From Clostridia bacterium (GTDB taxonomy: Bacteria > Bacillota > Clostridia > Christensenellales > Aristaeellaceae), in NCBI GenBank assembly GCA_017470095.1, contig JAFUFC010000099.1, positions 1-39,132 on the forward strand: a stretch of DNA of 39,132 nucleotides, read 5' to 3'. The translations under genes were made by a program, and so were the position numbers. Shown one piece after another: positions 9,707 through 18,216 of the stretch. Position 1 is the stretch's first letter; the number at the start of each line of letters is the position of its first letter. The notes beneath the pieces are model-generated. The model was not told where the DNA came from, ran no database searches, and saw nothing but the letters and a program-made list of their open reading frames with translations.

Positions 9707-9755
9707 AAACAACGGACTGCGAATTGGTATCGCAGTCCGTTGTTTGCTTTTTCAT
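9707..9755. terminator. Bidirectional intrinsic terminator between deoR and lepB
   Basis: A perfect 16-base stem (9707-9722 with 9730-9745) with a seven-base loop is followed by a T-rich tail on the plus strand and by TTTTG on the minus strand. It can serve both converging operons. Confidence 0.85.
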
Positions 9756-9766
9756 ATATGCCTTTT

Positions 9767-10372
9767 TTATTCCACCTGCCGAATGGCGCTTAGTGGCCAT
9801 AGAACGCACTTCACCTTGCCTCGGAGCATGGAACCAGAGATGGGGCCCACGTCGTCGGCCCGGCTGTCGTGGGAGGTGAAGCGGTTATCGCCGATCACGA
9901 AATATTCATCTTCGCCCAGCGTACGCAGGGGATAATCCCGGGGTACGCTGCCCATACGCTCAGGATTGGGCGCTAATTCACCGTTCACATACAATTTGCC
10001 GCCCCGGACCATCACGCTGTCGCCCGGCAGAGCCACCAGACGCTTGACAAAAATTTCGTGCTGGGTCAGGGCGATGGAAGCGTTCACGTTTACCTGGCGG
10101 GCAAGCCGGCCCGGGTAATGACAGATGACGACGTCATTGCGCTGAAAATCCCAGTTTAGCTTGGATACCAGTACAATTTCGCCGTTTTGCAATGTGTTGG
10201 TCATGCTGGTGCCGTCTACCCGGATAAATTGGGCCACATGGGATTGGAAAACAAACAGCAGCACGGCGGCGCACAGTAGCGTGCCCAGGAAGGAGAGCAT
10301 CTCCCGCAGCAGGCTTTTCTTCTGCTGAGGCTTTTGACGCATTTCTTTTTTTACGCCGTGCTGGATGCTCAT
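9767..10372 (-). CDS. lepB: Signal peptidase I, copy 1
   Basis: Type I signal peptidases release exported proteins by cutting after the signal peptide on the outer membrane face. The 201-residue protein has one N-terminal membrane helix (about 24-43), the catalytic Ser56 in DGTSMTNTL and the general-base Lys110 in FVKRLVALPGD, plus GDNRFTSHDSRADDVGPI near the end (family box E). The ATG immediately follows the stop of the upstream paralogue (TAAATG), so it is probably translated by coupling. It shares long identical DNA blocks with the second copy, pointing to tandem duplication with later gene conversion. Confidence 0.93.
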   Translation of the reverse strand: MSIQHGVKKEMRQKPQQKKSLLREMLSFLGTLLCAAVLLFVFQSHVAQFIRVDGTSMTNTLQNGEIVLVSKLNWDFQRNDVVICHYPGRLARQVNVNASIALTQHEIFVKRLVALPGDSVMVRGGKLYVNGELAPNPERMGSVPRDYPLRTLGEDEYFVIGDNRFTSHDSRADDVGPISGSMLRGKVKCVLWPLSAIRQVE

Positions 10373-11011
10373 TTATTCGACCCCCCGGATGTTGGAGAAA
10401 GGCAGAATCACGCACTTGACCTTGCCCATGATGGCGGAAGCGGAGATGGGGCCCACGTCGTCGGCCCGGCTGTCGTGGGAGGTGCGGCGGTTATCCCCAA
10501 CCACGAAATACTGATCCTCACCCAACGTGATCTTTTCAAAATCCTTGGGGATGCTGGCCATCTTTTCAGGATCAGGCACCAGCTCGTCATTCACATACAA
10601 ATGGCCGCTCTTGATTTCGACGGCATCTCCCGGCAGTGCCACCAGGCGCTTGACGAACAGCGTATAATTGGTCAGCGACAGGGAAGCGCCCAGGTTCACA
10701 GAGCTGTTCACCCGTCCGGGATAGCGACAGATGATGATGTCATTGCGCTGCATATCGCCAAAGCGGTAGTCCAGCTTGGAAACCAGCACGATTTCGCCGT
10801 CCAGCAGCGTGTTGGTCATGCTGGTGCCGTCTACCCGGATGGGCTCGGCGATGAAGGCGCGAATGAAAAACGCAATGGCAAAAGCGGCCAAAATGGTCCA
10901 AATCCAGCTCATAATTTCCTGCTTCAGTGTTTTTTTCTCTTTTTCCTTTCCCTTTTTCTTCTTCTTGCTCACTTCCTGCTGAGCAGGGGTCACTTTCTTC
11001 TCCGCTTCCAT
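10373..11011 (-). CDS. lepB: Signal peptidase I, copy 2
   Basis: This 212-residue paralogue of the downstream gene has an unusually basic cytoplasmic start (KKKKKGKEKEKK at 16-27), a membrane helix at about 35-54, Ser64 in DGTSMTNTL and Lys121 in FVKRLVALPGD. GDNRRTSHDSRADDVGPI closes the domain. Both copies keep all catalytic residues, so both are likely active, perhaps with different preferences. It lies eight bases after the DUF951 gene, in the same operon driven from 11271-11299. Confidence 0.93.
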   Translation of the reverse strand: MEAEKKVTPAQQEVSKKKKKGKEKEKKTLKQEIMSWIWTILAAFAIAFFIRAFIAEPIRVDGTSMTNTLLDGEIVLVSKLDYRFGDMQRNDIIICRYPGRVNSSVNLGASLSLTNYTLFVKRLVALPGDAVEIKSGHLYVNDELVPDPEKMASIPKDFEKITLGEDQYFVVGDNRRTSHDSRADDVGPISASAIMGKVKCVILPFSNIRGVE

Positions 11012-11019
11012 AATGCTTG

Positions 11020-11235
11020 TTACTCCTCTCTGCTTTCAACGGGATCGGGCCCCGGGGTGATCAGCTTTTTGCGACGTTTTAAAAAGACCTGCCGGTCCAG
11101 CATCACGATTCGCCCGCATTGCAGGCATTTGATTTTGATGTCGGCCCCGGTGCGGATCACCGTCCAGGTGTCGCCGCCACAGGGGTGGGGCTTCCGGGTC
11201 TGGATCACATCGCCCAGCCGAATCTCGTTTTCCAT
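11020..11235 (-). CDS. DUF951 family small protein
   Basis: This 71-residue protein has the DUF951 layout: an N-terminal LGDVIQTRKPHPCGG, then DTWTVIRTGADIKIKCLQCGRIVMLDR. Three cysteines (in HPCGG and CLQCG) are present. The family is widespread in Bacillota, and its biochemical role is not established; conserved Cys suggest metal binding (inference). The ATG at 11235 has GGAGG seven bases upstream. It is first in a three-gene operon with the two signal peptidases. Confidence 0.85.
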   Translation of the reverse strand: MENEIRLGDVIQTRKPHPCGGDTWTVIRTGADIKIKCLQCGRIVMLDRQVFLKRRKKLITPGPDPVESREE

Positions 11236-11270
11236 GCCTGCGCCTCCCGATGATTTTTTGTACGGATGCT

Positions 11271-11299
11271 ATTATATACGCTTTTTTATTTTTTTTCAA
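11271..11299 (-). promoter_or_regulatory. Promoter for DUF951–lepB–lepB
   Basis: On the minus strand, TTGAAA (11294-11299), 17 bases, then TATAAT (11271-11276), in an A-rich context. Confidence 0.8.
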
Positions 11300-11352
11300 T
11301 GTTAATTGCATGCAGCGAATGAAAAGGCCGGTAAACATTTCGTGAGATTCTG

Positions 11353-11383
11353 CAAAAAGGGGAGAGGCAAAGCCGCCTCTCCC
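11353..11383 (-). terminator. Terminator of the ABC exporter operon
   Basis: On the minus strand a nine-base stem GGGAGAGGC/GCCTCTCCC with a six-base loop is followed by CTTTTTT. It is 17 bases after the permease stop. Confidence 0.85.
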
Positions 11384-11400
11384 TTTTGGATTGGACCATA

Positions 11401-13059
11401 TCAACCCTGCCAGTATTTTTGATCCGCCGTATGCAGCAGGAACCGGTGGGCTGTGAACGCTGCGGCCAAGAGCAGCAGGATGAGCAGCGCAGCGTAGGCA
11501 AAGGTGGAAAAGCCTTTTTCCAGCACAAAGATGCTGATCACGGCCAGCAATCCCAGCAGCGCCCAGCTAACCAATATGCCGATCAGCGTGCCGCTTTTTT
11601 GCTTGATGGCTTCCGTTTCGGTGAGCCAGTCAAATTTGGGATGGGAAACGTCGTTAGAAAGGGCGACGCACCCGGATACATAGCAGTACAGCACCGTGGC
11701 GATGAACGCCAGGAAAGCATGCAGGCCGTATCCCGGTAAGAGAACGCTCAGAATCACCGCCGCGGGAATGCAGCCGATGACGGACAACCCCATACCCACG
11801 GCCAGTTTGGCCAGCACCACCGTGCGGAAGGGAACGGGTAGGGCAGTCAAAGCATCATGGCCCTTGCCTTCCCGGGTGACGGCGGAGGAAAGCGCGGGGT
11901 TCATCCCGGCCATGAAGGACATGAGCGCCGCCATCACGGCCAGCACCGTGCCGCCGCTCACATTTTCCAGCAGCATGGCGAGGGTATCGCCTTCTTGGGC
12001 CATGGCCCGGCTAAGCGAAAGGGCCATCACGCCCACCATCAAAACGGGCATGAAGGAGATAGGGAGGATATTGGTGGCGTAAGCGGGCACCCGGAAAATC
12101 TGCTTGATTTCCCGGCGGCAGCAGGCCTGGAAGGCGGAAGAAACAGTGTAGTTGACAGCTTTTTTGCCGTGCTTGCTCCGGGTGGCGGATGTTTCCGACT
12201 GCATAAGGGACAAGTTGTGATACCACATGCCGATGACCCAAACAGCGAAGGCAAAGGTGGCCAACGAAACGAACAGGAACAGAACCAGCTGTCCCCAATC
12301 GCCCATTAAGCCCCGGGCTGCCCAGCCGGCAGGCGGGAACAGGCGGGACAGGGATTTGATGCGGGCCATGTGGTTGGTCAGCAGCTCCATCAAATAGGCT
12401 TCCGGGTCGTCGCCTGCGATACTGCCCAGGTTCATGCATACGATCATGTACGCGACCAGCAGCATGATGCCGCCCACAGTGGCCACCATTTCCCGCTTCT
12501 TCCACAGGGCGGACAGGCGAATGAGCAAAGTTGATAGGAAGGCTACGAGCACAATGGGCAGCACCGCGATGGCCGCCCAGATGAGGATCATACGCAGGTA
12601 AAACAGCACGTCCGGGTGGGTTTTGATGCCATAAAGAATGCAGGCGGGCAGCATGAACAGAGCGCTGACCCCCGTTTCACTCAGCCAGATTTGGGCCATT
12701 TTGGCTGCCAGAACGGTGCGGCTTTTTATCGGCAGGGATGCGATGAAGGCTGTATCTTTACTAAAGTACAGGGAGCTCATGATGAAGAAGAAGGCCAGGA
12801 TCAGCGTGCTCAGCATAGCGCCTACGCAGGCGATGGTCAGAATCATATCTGGCATGCCCAGACGGATCAGCACGTTGAGCAGCGCGTTTTCTACATAAAC
12901 GACCAGCCCAGCCAAGTATAATATTAGCACCACATACAAAATGGCCATGCCGATGGCCTTGCCCTTTTTTTCAGAAAACCGGCTTTTCCAGTTTCGGGGC
13001 TTTAAATCCGCAAAACGGGACAGCAATTGCAATTTCAGCAGGGCGGTAAATTGCTTCAT
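11401..13059 (-). CDS. ABC exporter membrane subunit
   Basis: This 552-residue integral membrane protein has about ten to twelve hydrophobic segments, with groups near 35-60, 70-100, 130-200, 255-285 and three clusters in the last 220 residues. The cytoplasmic start is basic (KPRNWKSRFSEKKGK). It resembles large ABC-2-like permeases that pair with one ATPase, and it overlaps the ATPase gene by four bases (ATGA), so the two are translationally coupled. No substrate can be read from the sequence; drug, peptide or membrane-lipid export are all possible. Confidence 0.8.
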   Translation of the reverse strand: MKQFTALLKLQLLSRFADLKPRNWKSRFSEKKGKAIGMAILYVVLILYLAGLVVYVENALLNVLIRLGMPDMILTIACVGAMLSTLILAFFFIMSSLYFSKDTAFIASLPIKSRTVLAAKMAQIWLSETGVSALFMLPACILYGIKTHPDVLFYLRMILIWAAIAVLPIVLVAFLSTLLIRLSALWKKREMVATVGGIMLLVAYMIVCMNLGSIAGDDPEAYLMELLTNHMARIKSLSRLFPPAGWAARGLMGDWGQLVLFLFVSLATFAFAVWVIGMWYHNLSLMQSETSATRSKHGKKAVNYTVSSAFQACCRREIKQIFRVPAYATNILPISFMPVLMVGVMALSLSRAMAQEGDTLAMLLENVSGGTVLAVMAALMSFMAGMNPALSSAVTREGKGHDALTALPVPFRTVVLAKLAVGMGLSVIGCIPAAVILSVLLPGYGLHAFLAFIATVLYCYVSGCVALSNDVSHPKFDWLTETEAIKQKSGTLIGILVSWALLGLLAVISIFVLEKGFSTFAYAALLILLLLAAAFTAHRFLLHTADQKYWQG

Positions 13060-13796
13060 GCCGTTTCGCCTCCGTCTTCCTCGGTCAGCTCCAGGAACAG
13101 TTCCTCCAGCGAGGCGCCTTGCTCTTTGGAGCGCAGCTCATCCAGTGTACCCAGGGCCTTCAGGCTGCCGTGGGAAATGACGGCGATGCGGGTGCACAAT
13201 TTTTCCGCCACTTCCAGTACGTGAGTGGAGAAAAAGACGGTGTTGCCTGCGGCGCAGTGGCTCTTCATTTCTTCCTTGAGCAGGTGGGCCGCTCGAGGAT
13301 CCAGGCCGCTTAAAGGCTCATCCAGAATCCACACCGGCGGATTGTGGATGAGCGCGCCGATCACCATCAATTTCTGCTTCATGCCCTTGGAGTAGGAGCG
13401 GATCTGGCTGTTGACCGCGTCTTCCAGGGTGAAGATCGACAGGTACTTTTCAATGTGGTTCTTCCGTTGCTGGGGGCTGACTTGGTAAATATCCGCCATA
13501 AAATTGAGGTATTCCATGCCGGTGAGCCGGTCATACAGGTCATTGCCGTCGGGCACGAAGCCGATGAGCCGCTGAGCCGAAAGCCGGTCCTGATCCATCC
13601 GGTGGCCGGCCATGGTGATTTTGCCGCTGTCGGGCTTCAAAATGCCGGTCATCAGCTTGATGGAAGTGGTCTTGCCTGCGCCGTTGGGGCCGATAAAACC
13701 GAACAGCTCGCCGCTGTTCACATGCAGCGTCAAATCATCCAGAGCCTTAACGCTGTTTTTATGGTAGGTTTTGCTGACATTTTGTAAATCGATCAT
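13056..13796 (-). CDS. ABC transporter ATP-binding protein
   Basis: This 246-residue ATPase has Walker A GPNGAGKT at 36-43, the ABC signature SYSKGMKQK (SxGxxQ type, normal for exporter ATPases), Walker B VWILDEP and the switch His in STHVLE. The sequence type is that of CcmA/BcrA-like ABC-2 exporters. It energises the permease encoded immediately downstream. The ATG at 13796 has GGGAGG nine bases upstream, and a promoter lies at 13827-13855. Confidence 0.92.
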   Translation of the reverse strand: MIDLQNVSKTYHKNSVKALDDLTLHVNSGELFGFIGPNGAGKTTSIKLMTGILKPDSGKITMAGHRMDQDRLSAQRLIGFVPDGNDLYDRLTGMEYLNFMADIYQVSPQQRKNHIEKYLSIFTLEDAVNSQIRSYSKGMKQKLMVIGALIHNPPVWILDEPLSGLDPRAAHLLKEEMKSHCAAGNTVFFSTHVLEVAEKLCTRIAVISHGSLKALGTLDELRSKEQGASLEELFLELTEEDGGETA

Positions 13797-13826
13797 TGCG
13801 ATCGCCTCCCTCTGTTGATCGGGGAC

Positions 13827-13855
13827 AGTATAGCAAGGCAGTCTGGGAAATGCAA
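13827..13855 (-). promoter_or_regulatory. Promoter for the ABC exporter operon
   Basis: On the minus strand, TTGCAT (13850-13855), 17 bases, then TATACT (13827-13832). Confidence 0.7.
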
Positions 13856-13904
13856 GGGGAATAGACTGAAAAATACATTTTTGCGCTTAAAATGACAACA
13901 CATG

Positions 13905-13933
13905 AAAAAAGCCCTCCGAGAAACATGGAGAGC
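13905..13933 (-). terminator. Terminator of the SH3-like protein gene
   Basis: On the minus strand a seven-base stem (GCTCTCC with GGAGGGC, one G-T pair) and nine-base loop are followed by TTTTTT. It starts 18 bases after the stop. Confidence 0.75.
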
Positions 13934-13950
13934 ATGAAGCGGCGAAACCA

Positions 13951-15456
13951 TCACGGATCGATAAATACCAGCACCGTTTCAGCGGTTTTCACCCCGTCGG
14001 GATACACCGGGCACAGCCCCAGCACGCCCACACCCTGGGGAACAAAAACACTGCAGGACAGCGCAAAACGGCATTGCCCATTGGGCGCTGCCGTGCGGGT
14101 GAAGAGGGAATCATTTTGCGAAAGCAGGGTGTTATTGCCATAAATTTGATAGCCGGTGATCACGTCCTGGGCGGTGAGCCAGTCGCCGGGGGCGGACACC
14201 TTGATGGAGATGTCCGCCGTCCGGTCGGCGTGCACGGTGGCTTGGGCCGAAGCAATGTAGCCGCCGTTGGCAAAGTAGCCAGAGTAGCCCATGTCCTGGG
14301 AAACGCCGCCCAATTGAATGGCCGACGCGGGCACGAAGCCCCGACAGAAAGGATGGCCGTTTTCATCCTCCAATTGGATGTAGACCCACTGGTCCATGGT
14401 GGCCAGCCAGGTTACCGTTTGTCCTGCGGCCAGGGTGCGCAGCACGCTCTGGCTCTTGATCGGATCGTCGGTCAGGAACGTATTGACGGAAATGATCGCG
14501 GGCAGATCACCCAGATTGGCGTCCAGATTGCCCACGGTCACGTTCTTGGGCAGGGCGGAGGCGGGGATGTAGCCAAAGCGCATATGGTCGGAGGACACGG
14601 CGTACTGAATCAAAATCCAGTCGCCCGCCTGGCCGAATACCTGAATCCAGTCGTTGGTGGACACGGCGGCTTTGCCGTTGGCGCCCCGTTCAAAGGATTC
14701 TCCCGGGCCGGAATATACGGCGTACTTCTGTCCGCCGGTGAATTTCACGTTCTTGGCCTGCAATTGGCTGGCGGCGGAAATGGCGGGCGGGGTGGAAAGC
14801 TTGTTTTTGGCTTCCTTGACAGATTTGGGGAAAGCGGAGAAGCTAAAGTACCTGATATCGGTCTGCACCGTGCCCTTCACTGTGCCCAGGGACTGCGTGT
14901 TGACTTCCGGGTTGCCCCAGAACACGATCTTGTCGCTGAATACGTCGGCTTCCCGGAAATCGAAGCCCAGGCCCTGGGTGTACAGATAACGCAGGTTCCA
15001 TTGGCCGGATTTTTGCGGCTCGATAAATTCAACCAGGTTGTTGGTATCGCCGGAACGGCGATATGCGATGGCGATAGCGTCGCTGGCGGCCACGGTGCTG
15101 ACCCAGCCGCTCATGCTGTCGTTGAAAAGCACGAACGTGCCTTCTCCCTGGGGCAGGGCCTTATCGGTTCGCAGAAAATGCTCATACTTCCCGTTTTTCT
15201 GCTTGAAGCCGTGGAGCACATTGTGGCCGTTGTACTGGGTGACGGCGAAGAAATAATTTCCGGCTGCGGTATTTTCCATCAGCAGCGCGGCGTCGGCGCC
15301 GATGGTGTAGTTATTAAAATTGGAGGCGGAAAAGTAAGCTTTGATTTCTGCGGGCAAGGCCGTGCCTTCAAAGGCCGCTCCGTCCGCCAGCGCGGCGGGC
15401 AGCAGCAAAAGAATCATCATCAGGGCCAGCAGCAGGGTCATCATGCGTTTCAACAT
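13951..15456 (-). CDS. Secreted protein with SH3-like domains
   Basis: This 501-residue exported protein has a signal peptide MLKRMMTLLLALMM… with a likely cut after ALA (residue 24). The first 240 residues are an unrecognised domain. At about 245-320 there is a bacterial SH3-like stretch (KYAVYSGPGESFERGANGKA…WIQVFGQAGDWILIQY…GYIPASALP), and a second similar unit at about 325-395 (GFVPASAIQ). Such domains often bind cell-wall peptides. The C-terminal 100 residues look like a beta-rich domain. It follows the sigma/anti-sigma pair on the same strand and has a possible ECF promoter of its own, which suggests a cell-envelope stress role (inference). The start is backed by AAAGGAGA. Confidence 0.8.
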   Translation of the reverse strand: MLKRMMTLLLALMMILLLLPAALADGAAFEGTALPAEIKAYFSASNFNNYTIGADAALLMENTAAGNYFFAVTQYNGHNVLHGFKQKNGKYEHFLRTDKALPQGEGTFVLFNDSMSGWVSTVAASDAIAIAYRRSGDTNNLVEFIEPQKSGQWNLRYLYTQGLGFDFREADVFSDKIVFWGNPEVNTQSLGTVKGTVQTDIRYFSFSAFPKSVKEAKNKLSTPPAISAASQLQAKNVKFTGGQKYAVYSGPGESFERGANGKAAVSTNDWIQVFGQAGDWILIQYAVSSDHMRFGYIPASALPKNVTVGNLDANLGDLPAIISVNTFLTDDPIKSQSVLRTLAAGQTVTWLATMDQWVYIQLEDENGHPFCRGFVPASAIQLGGVSQDMGYSGYFANGGYIASAQATVHADRTADISIKVSAPGDWLTAQDVITGYQIYGNNTLLSQNDSLFTRTAAPNGQCRFALSCSVFVPQGVGVLGLCPVYPDGVKTAETVLVFIDP

Positions 15457-15538
15457 CGTGGGTTCTCCTTTCGTAAGGGCGCGGTTTCCGGCGGCGGCCG
15501 TCCGGCGGAGCGTCTTTCCCGCGCCCTTCGTCTATAAA

Positions 15539-15565
15539 GACCATTTTGCCTGCCCGTTTGTTACA
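15539..15565 (-). promoter_or_regulatory. Possible ECF-type promoter for the SH3-like gene
   Basis: On the minus strand TGTAAC (15560-15565), 17 bases, then GGTC (15539-15542). This is close to the sigma-X pattern of Bacillus (TGTAAC, 17 bases, CGAC). No good sigma-A promoter is seen in the 121-base gap. The match is short and could be chance. Confidence 0.4.
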
Positions 15566-15577
15566 TGGTTTGAAAAA

Positions 15578-16477
15578 TTATTTGGAGATTTTTTTTACTG
15601 TGGCGCACATGGCTTCCGCTGTGCCCCCGTCGGCCAGCAGCGCAAAGGAATGGCCGCCCTGATCCCATGTCACCTGGTGCTGGCCGTCCACCAGGGACAT
15701 GAGGGCCACCACGTCGTCCCATTGGACGTAGGTAATATCGGAGGTGCCGCTGAGGGGAATCGATACCAGCGTTTCGCTTTCCGTAAAGGTGATGGTGCTT
15801 AAGCCGTTGGAATACACCGCAGTGTGCATGCCGTTTTCGCTGGAGGTCCCGGTCAGGAGATAACCGCTGGGGATCATGTCGGGGAAATACGCGCCGCCCC
15901 AGCCCATGGGCACGGAAAGCGGCTGCAGATCCTCCTCCGGCTGAGCTGTGGGTTCAGCGGTGGGCGCCGGCGTTAAGGTGAGGGCGACAGTGGGCGCTTT
16001 GGTGGGCGCGGGCGTATTGGTGGGCGTCGGGGTGGGCTCACTTGTCGGAAGTGGTGTTTCGGTGGGAATTATAGTTGGCTCTTGCGTTGGAACGGGCGTA
16101 TCGGTGGGGACAGACGTATGTGTAGGCTCTGGCGTGGGCTGTTCGGTGGGGCCTGGCGTGCTGGAATAATAGGGGGCCACGGATACCGTATGCCCGGGGG
16201 ACAGGGGCGTGATATCCGGCGGGGTTTGATGGGTGGCCAGGTACACGCCGCCAACGACCACAATCAACATAGCGGCAATACGCAGCACCACGCCGCCAAT
16301 GCCTTTTCCGTGATGCTTGCTCATTCGTGCAATCAGGGAAAACACCCGGCGCTTATGCTGCTTGAAGAGGGTTTCAGCGTTACGCCGGTCTTCCCGGCTC
16401 ATGCTGCGGGCAAACTGCTCTGTTTCTTCCTCGGCCAATTGGCTCAGGGCCTGGCGCAGGTAATCATCCTGTTTCAT
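15578..16477 (-). CDS. Probable anti-sigma factor with Pro/Thr-rich linker
   Basis: This 299-residue single-pass membrane protein has a cytoplasmic part (1-58, rich in charged residues, EEETEQFARSMSRED), a membrane helix at about 61-80, and an extracellular Pro/Thr-rich linker at about 107-180 (repeats of the PTxxP type). The globular C-terminal domain (about 185-299) includes GGAYFPDMIPSGYLLTG and resembles the DUF4367-type sensor region. It starts one base after the sigma factor stop, with AGGAGG inside the sigma gene. The topology and gene order fit an anti-sigma factor that holds the ECF sigma at the membrane. No zinc-binding HxxxCxxC motif is visible, so the binding mode differs from ZAS-type anti-sigma factors. 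Confidence 0.72.
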   Translation of the reverse strand: MKQDDYLRQALSQLAEEETEQFARSMSREDRRNAETLFKQHKRRVFSLIARMSKHHGKGIGGVVLRIAAMLIVVVGGVYLATHQTPPDITPLSPGHTVSVAPYYSSTPGPTEQPTPEPTHTSVPTDTPVPTQEPTIIPTETPLPTSEPTPTPTNTPAPTKAPTVALTLTPAPTAEPTAQPEEDLQPLSVPMGWGGAYFPDMIPSGYLLTGTSSENGMHTAVYSNGLSTITFTESETLVSIPLSGTSDITYVQWDDVVALMSLVDGQHQVTWDQGGHSFALLADGGTAEAMCATVKKISK

Positions 16478-16478
16478 A

Positions 16479-17024
16479 TCACAGCCCCTCCTTTCCTAAC
16501 AGTTCAGCCAGATGCCGCCGGGCGCGGCTCAGCTGCACCCGGACCGATACGGGCCGGATGCCCAGCGCATCGGCAATTTCGTTATCGTCCATTTCCCGGA
16601 AATAGCGCATCATCATAATATCCTGCTCCCGCTGAGGCAGACGGCGGATGGCGTTTTTCACACCTTCGACCCCGGCTCGGGACAGCACCCGTTCATCCAC
16701 CGCGTATCCATCGGATAAATCCTCGAAGGCGGCGTCGCCGGCCACCACCTCCCGTTTGTCCTTTTTGAGCAGGGAAATGGCAGTGTGTCTAACAGTAATG
16801 ACGATGTAAGACCTCAATTTGTTACAATCAAACGTGCGCAAAAGCGAAATTTTTTGAATCAAAGCCAAAATGCTGTCGCTGACGGCGTCCTGCGCCAGCT
16901 CATTGCTGCGGGTTACTCGCAGAGCCATGCCGTACATTAATTGATGGTACTCCAGATAGAGGCCCTCCATAAACAGGCGGTCCTCCTCGTTCTCGATGGT
17001 CAAGAGCACAATGGGCAAAACCAT
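16479..17024 (-). CDS. ECF-type RNA polymerase sigma factor
   Basis: This 181-residue protein has a sigma-2 region at about 14-90 (YHQLMYGMALRVTRSNELAQDAVSDSI) and a sigma-4 helix-turn-helix at about 120-175 (RLPQREQDIMMMRYFREMDDNEIADALGIRPVSVRVQLSRARRHL). There is no sigma-1.1 or sigma-3, as in ECF factors. The frame opens at 17090, but the ATG at 17024 has GAGGAGA nine bases upstream, whereas earlier codons overlap the promoter. Its own promoter matches the housekeeping consensus, so expression appears not to depend on autoregulation. The next gene encodes the likely anti-sigma factor. Confidence 0.9.
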   Translation of the reverse strand: MVLPIVLLTIENEEDRLFMEGLYLEYHQLMYGMALRVTRSNELAQDAVSDSILALIQKISLLRTFDCNKLRSYIVITVRHTAISLLKKDKREVVAGDAAFEDLSDGYAVDERVLSRAGVEGVKNAIRRLPQREQDIMMMRYFREMDDNEIADALGIRPVSVRVQLSRARRHLAELLGKEGL

Positions 17025-17061
17025 TTTTCGATTTCTCCTCTTATGTGTAGATCCGTTTCCC

Positions 17062-17090
17062 ATTATAGAAGGAAGGAGCAAGGTTGTCAA
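17062..17090 (-). promoter_or_regulatory. Consensus sigma-A promoter for the ECF sigma operon
   Basis: On the minus strand, TTGACA (17085-17090), 17 bases, TATAAT (17062-17067), which is a perfect consensus match. Confidence 0.88.
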
Positions 17091-17118
17091 TCACGGGCAT
17101 GGAACGGGATTGTAAATC

Positions 17119-17147
17119 TTTACAGTCCAAAAAAATCATGCTATAAT
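17119..17147 (+). promoter_or_regulatory. Promoter for trpS
   Basis: TTTACA (17119-17124), 17 bases, TATAAT (17142-17147). The leader to the trpS ATG is only about 40 bases, too short for a T-box. Confidence 0.85.
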
Positions 17148-17190
17148 ATGGAGGAAATGAAACCACAGATAAAAAGGGGAATGAGAATTA

Positions 17191-18198
17191 ATGGAAAACA
17201 TGACCAATGAAAAGCGGAAAGTGGTTTTTTCGGGCATTCAGCCCTCGGGAAATATTACATTGGGTAATTATATCGGCGCGCTGCGGAACTTTTCTTTGTT
17301 TGACGACGCCGACTGCCTGTACTGCATGGCCGATCTGCACACCCTAACCGTGCGGCAGAACCCGGCGGAGCTGCGCAAGCGCACCGCGTCCCTGGCGGCC
17401 ATTTACGTGGCTTGTGGCCTGGACCCGGACAAGAATATCATCTATTGCCAAAGCCATGTGCCCGCCCATGCGGAATTGGCCTGGATTTTAAACTGCTACA
17501 CGTATATGGGCGAATTGAGCCGCATGACCCAGTTCAAGGATAAAAGCCAGAAGCACGCCGATAATATTAACGCGGGCCTGTTTACCTATCCTGTCTTGAT
17601 GGCCAGCGATATCCTGCTGTACCAGACCAACCTGGTGCCCGTGGGCGGCGACCAGAAGCAGCATGTGGAACTGTGCCGGGACATTGCCCAGCGTTTCAAC
17701 AGCATTTACGGCGACGTGTTCACCATTCCCGAGCCCTACATTCCCAAAGCCACGGCAAAAATTATGAGCCTGGCAGAGCCCACCAAGAAAATGAGCAAAT
17801 CCGACCCGGAGGACACCTTCATTGCCGTGCTGGATAAACCGGAGGATATCCGCCGCAAACTTAAGCGCGCCGTCACCGATAGCGATGGGGAAATTCGCTA
17901 CGATCCGGAAAATAAACCTGGCGTGTCAAACTTGCTCACCATTTTGAGCGTGCTGAAAAAGGAAGACATGGACGCTACGGTTTCGTCACTCCAGGGCCAG
18001 GGCTACGGCGCTTTAAAGGAGGCAGTGACCGAAGCGGTCATCGCGGAACTGGCGCCCATCCAGGAAAAGTACAACGCCATCATTGCCGACAAGGAAGGGC
18101 TGAATGCTATGCTTAAGCGAAACGCCGAGCGGTCCCAGTACTTAGCGTCCAAAACGCTGCGGAAAGTGTACAAGAAGGTTGGGCTGTATCAATATTGA
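17191..18198 (+). CDS. trpS: Tryptophanyl-tRNA synthetase
   Basis: This class I synthetase charges tRNA-Trp. The 335-residue protein has the HIGH-equivalent in SGIQPSGNITLGNYIGAL (14-31), the dimer and Trp-pocket segments (MADLHTLTV, YTYMGELSRMTQFKDKS, MASDILLYQ) and the KMSKS loop (TKKMSKSDPEDTF). The length is normal for bacterial TrpRS. A short frame at 17148-17210 overlaps the start but has no ribosome site and contains no Trp codons. It begins a plus-strand run that goes on to an alpha/beta hydrolase. Confidence 0.96.
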   Translation: MENMTNEKRKVVFSGIQPSGNITLGNYIGALRNFSLFDDADCLYCMADLHTLTVRQNPAELRKRTASLAAIYVACGLDPDKNIIYCQSHVPAHAELAWILNCYTYMGELSRMTQFKDKSQKHADNINAGLFTYPVLMASDILLYQTNLVPVGGDQKQHVELCRDIAQRFNSIYGDVFTIPEPYIPKATAKIMSLAEPTKKMSKSDPEDTFIAVLDKPEDIRRKLKRAVTDSDGEIRYDPENKPGVSNLLTILSVLKKEDMDATVSSLQGQGYGALKEAVTEAVIAELAPIQEKYNAIIADKEGLNAMLKRNAERSQYLASKTLRKVYKKVGLYQY

Positions 18199-18216
18199 GA
18201 AAGGGAAGGGGTTTCC

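Noticed and set aside
17148-17210. Short frame overlapping the trpS start as a Trp leader peptide
   Set aside because: It contains no Trp codon, begins at the promoter edge before transcription starts, and no attenuator hairpin is present.
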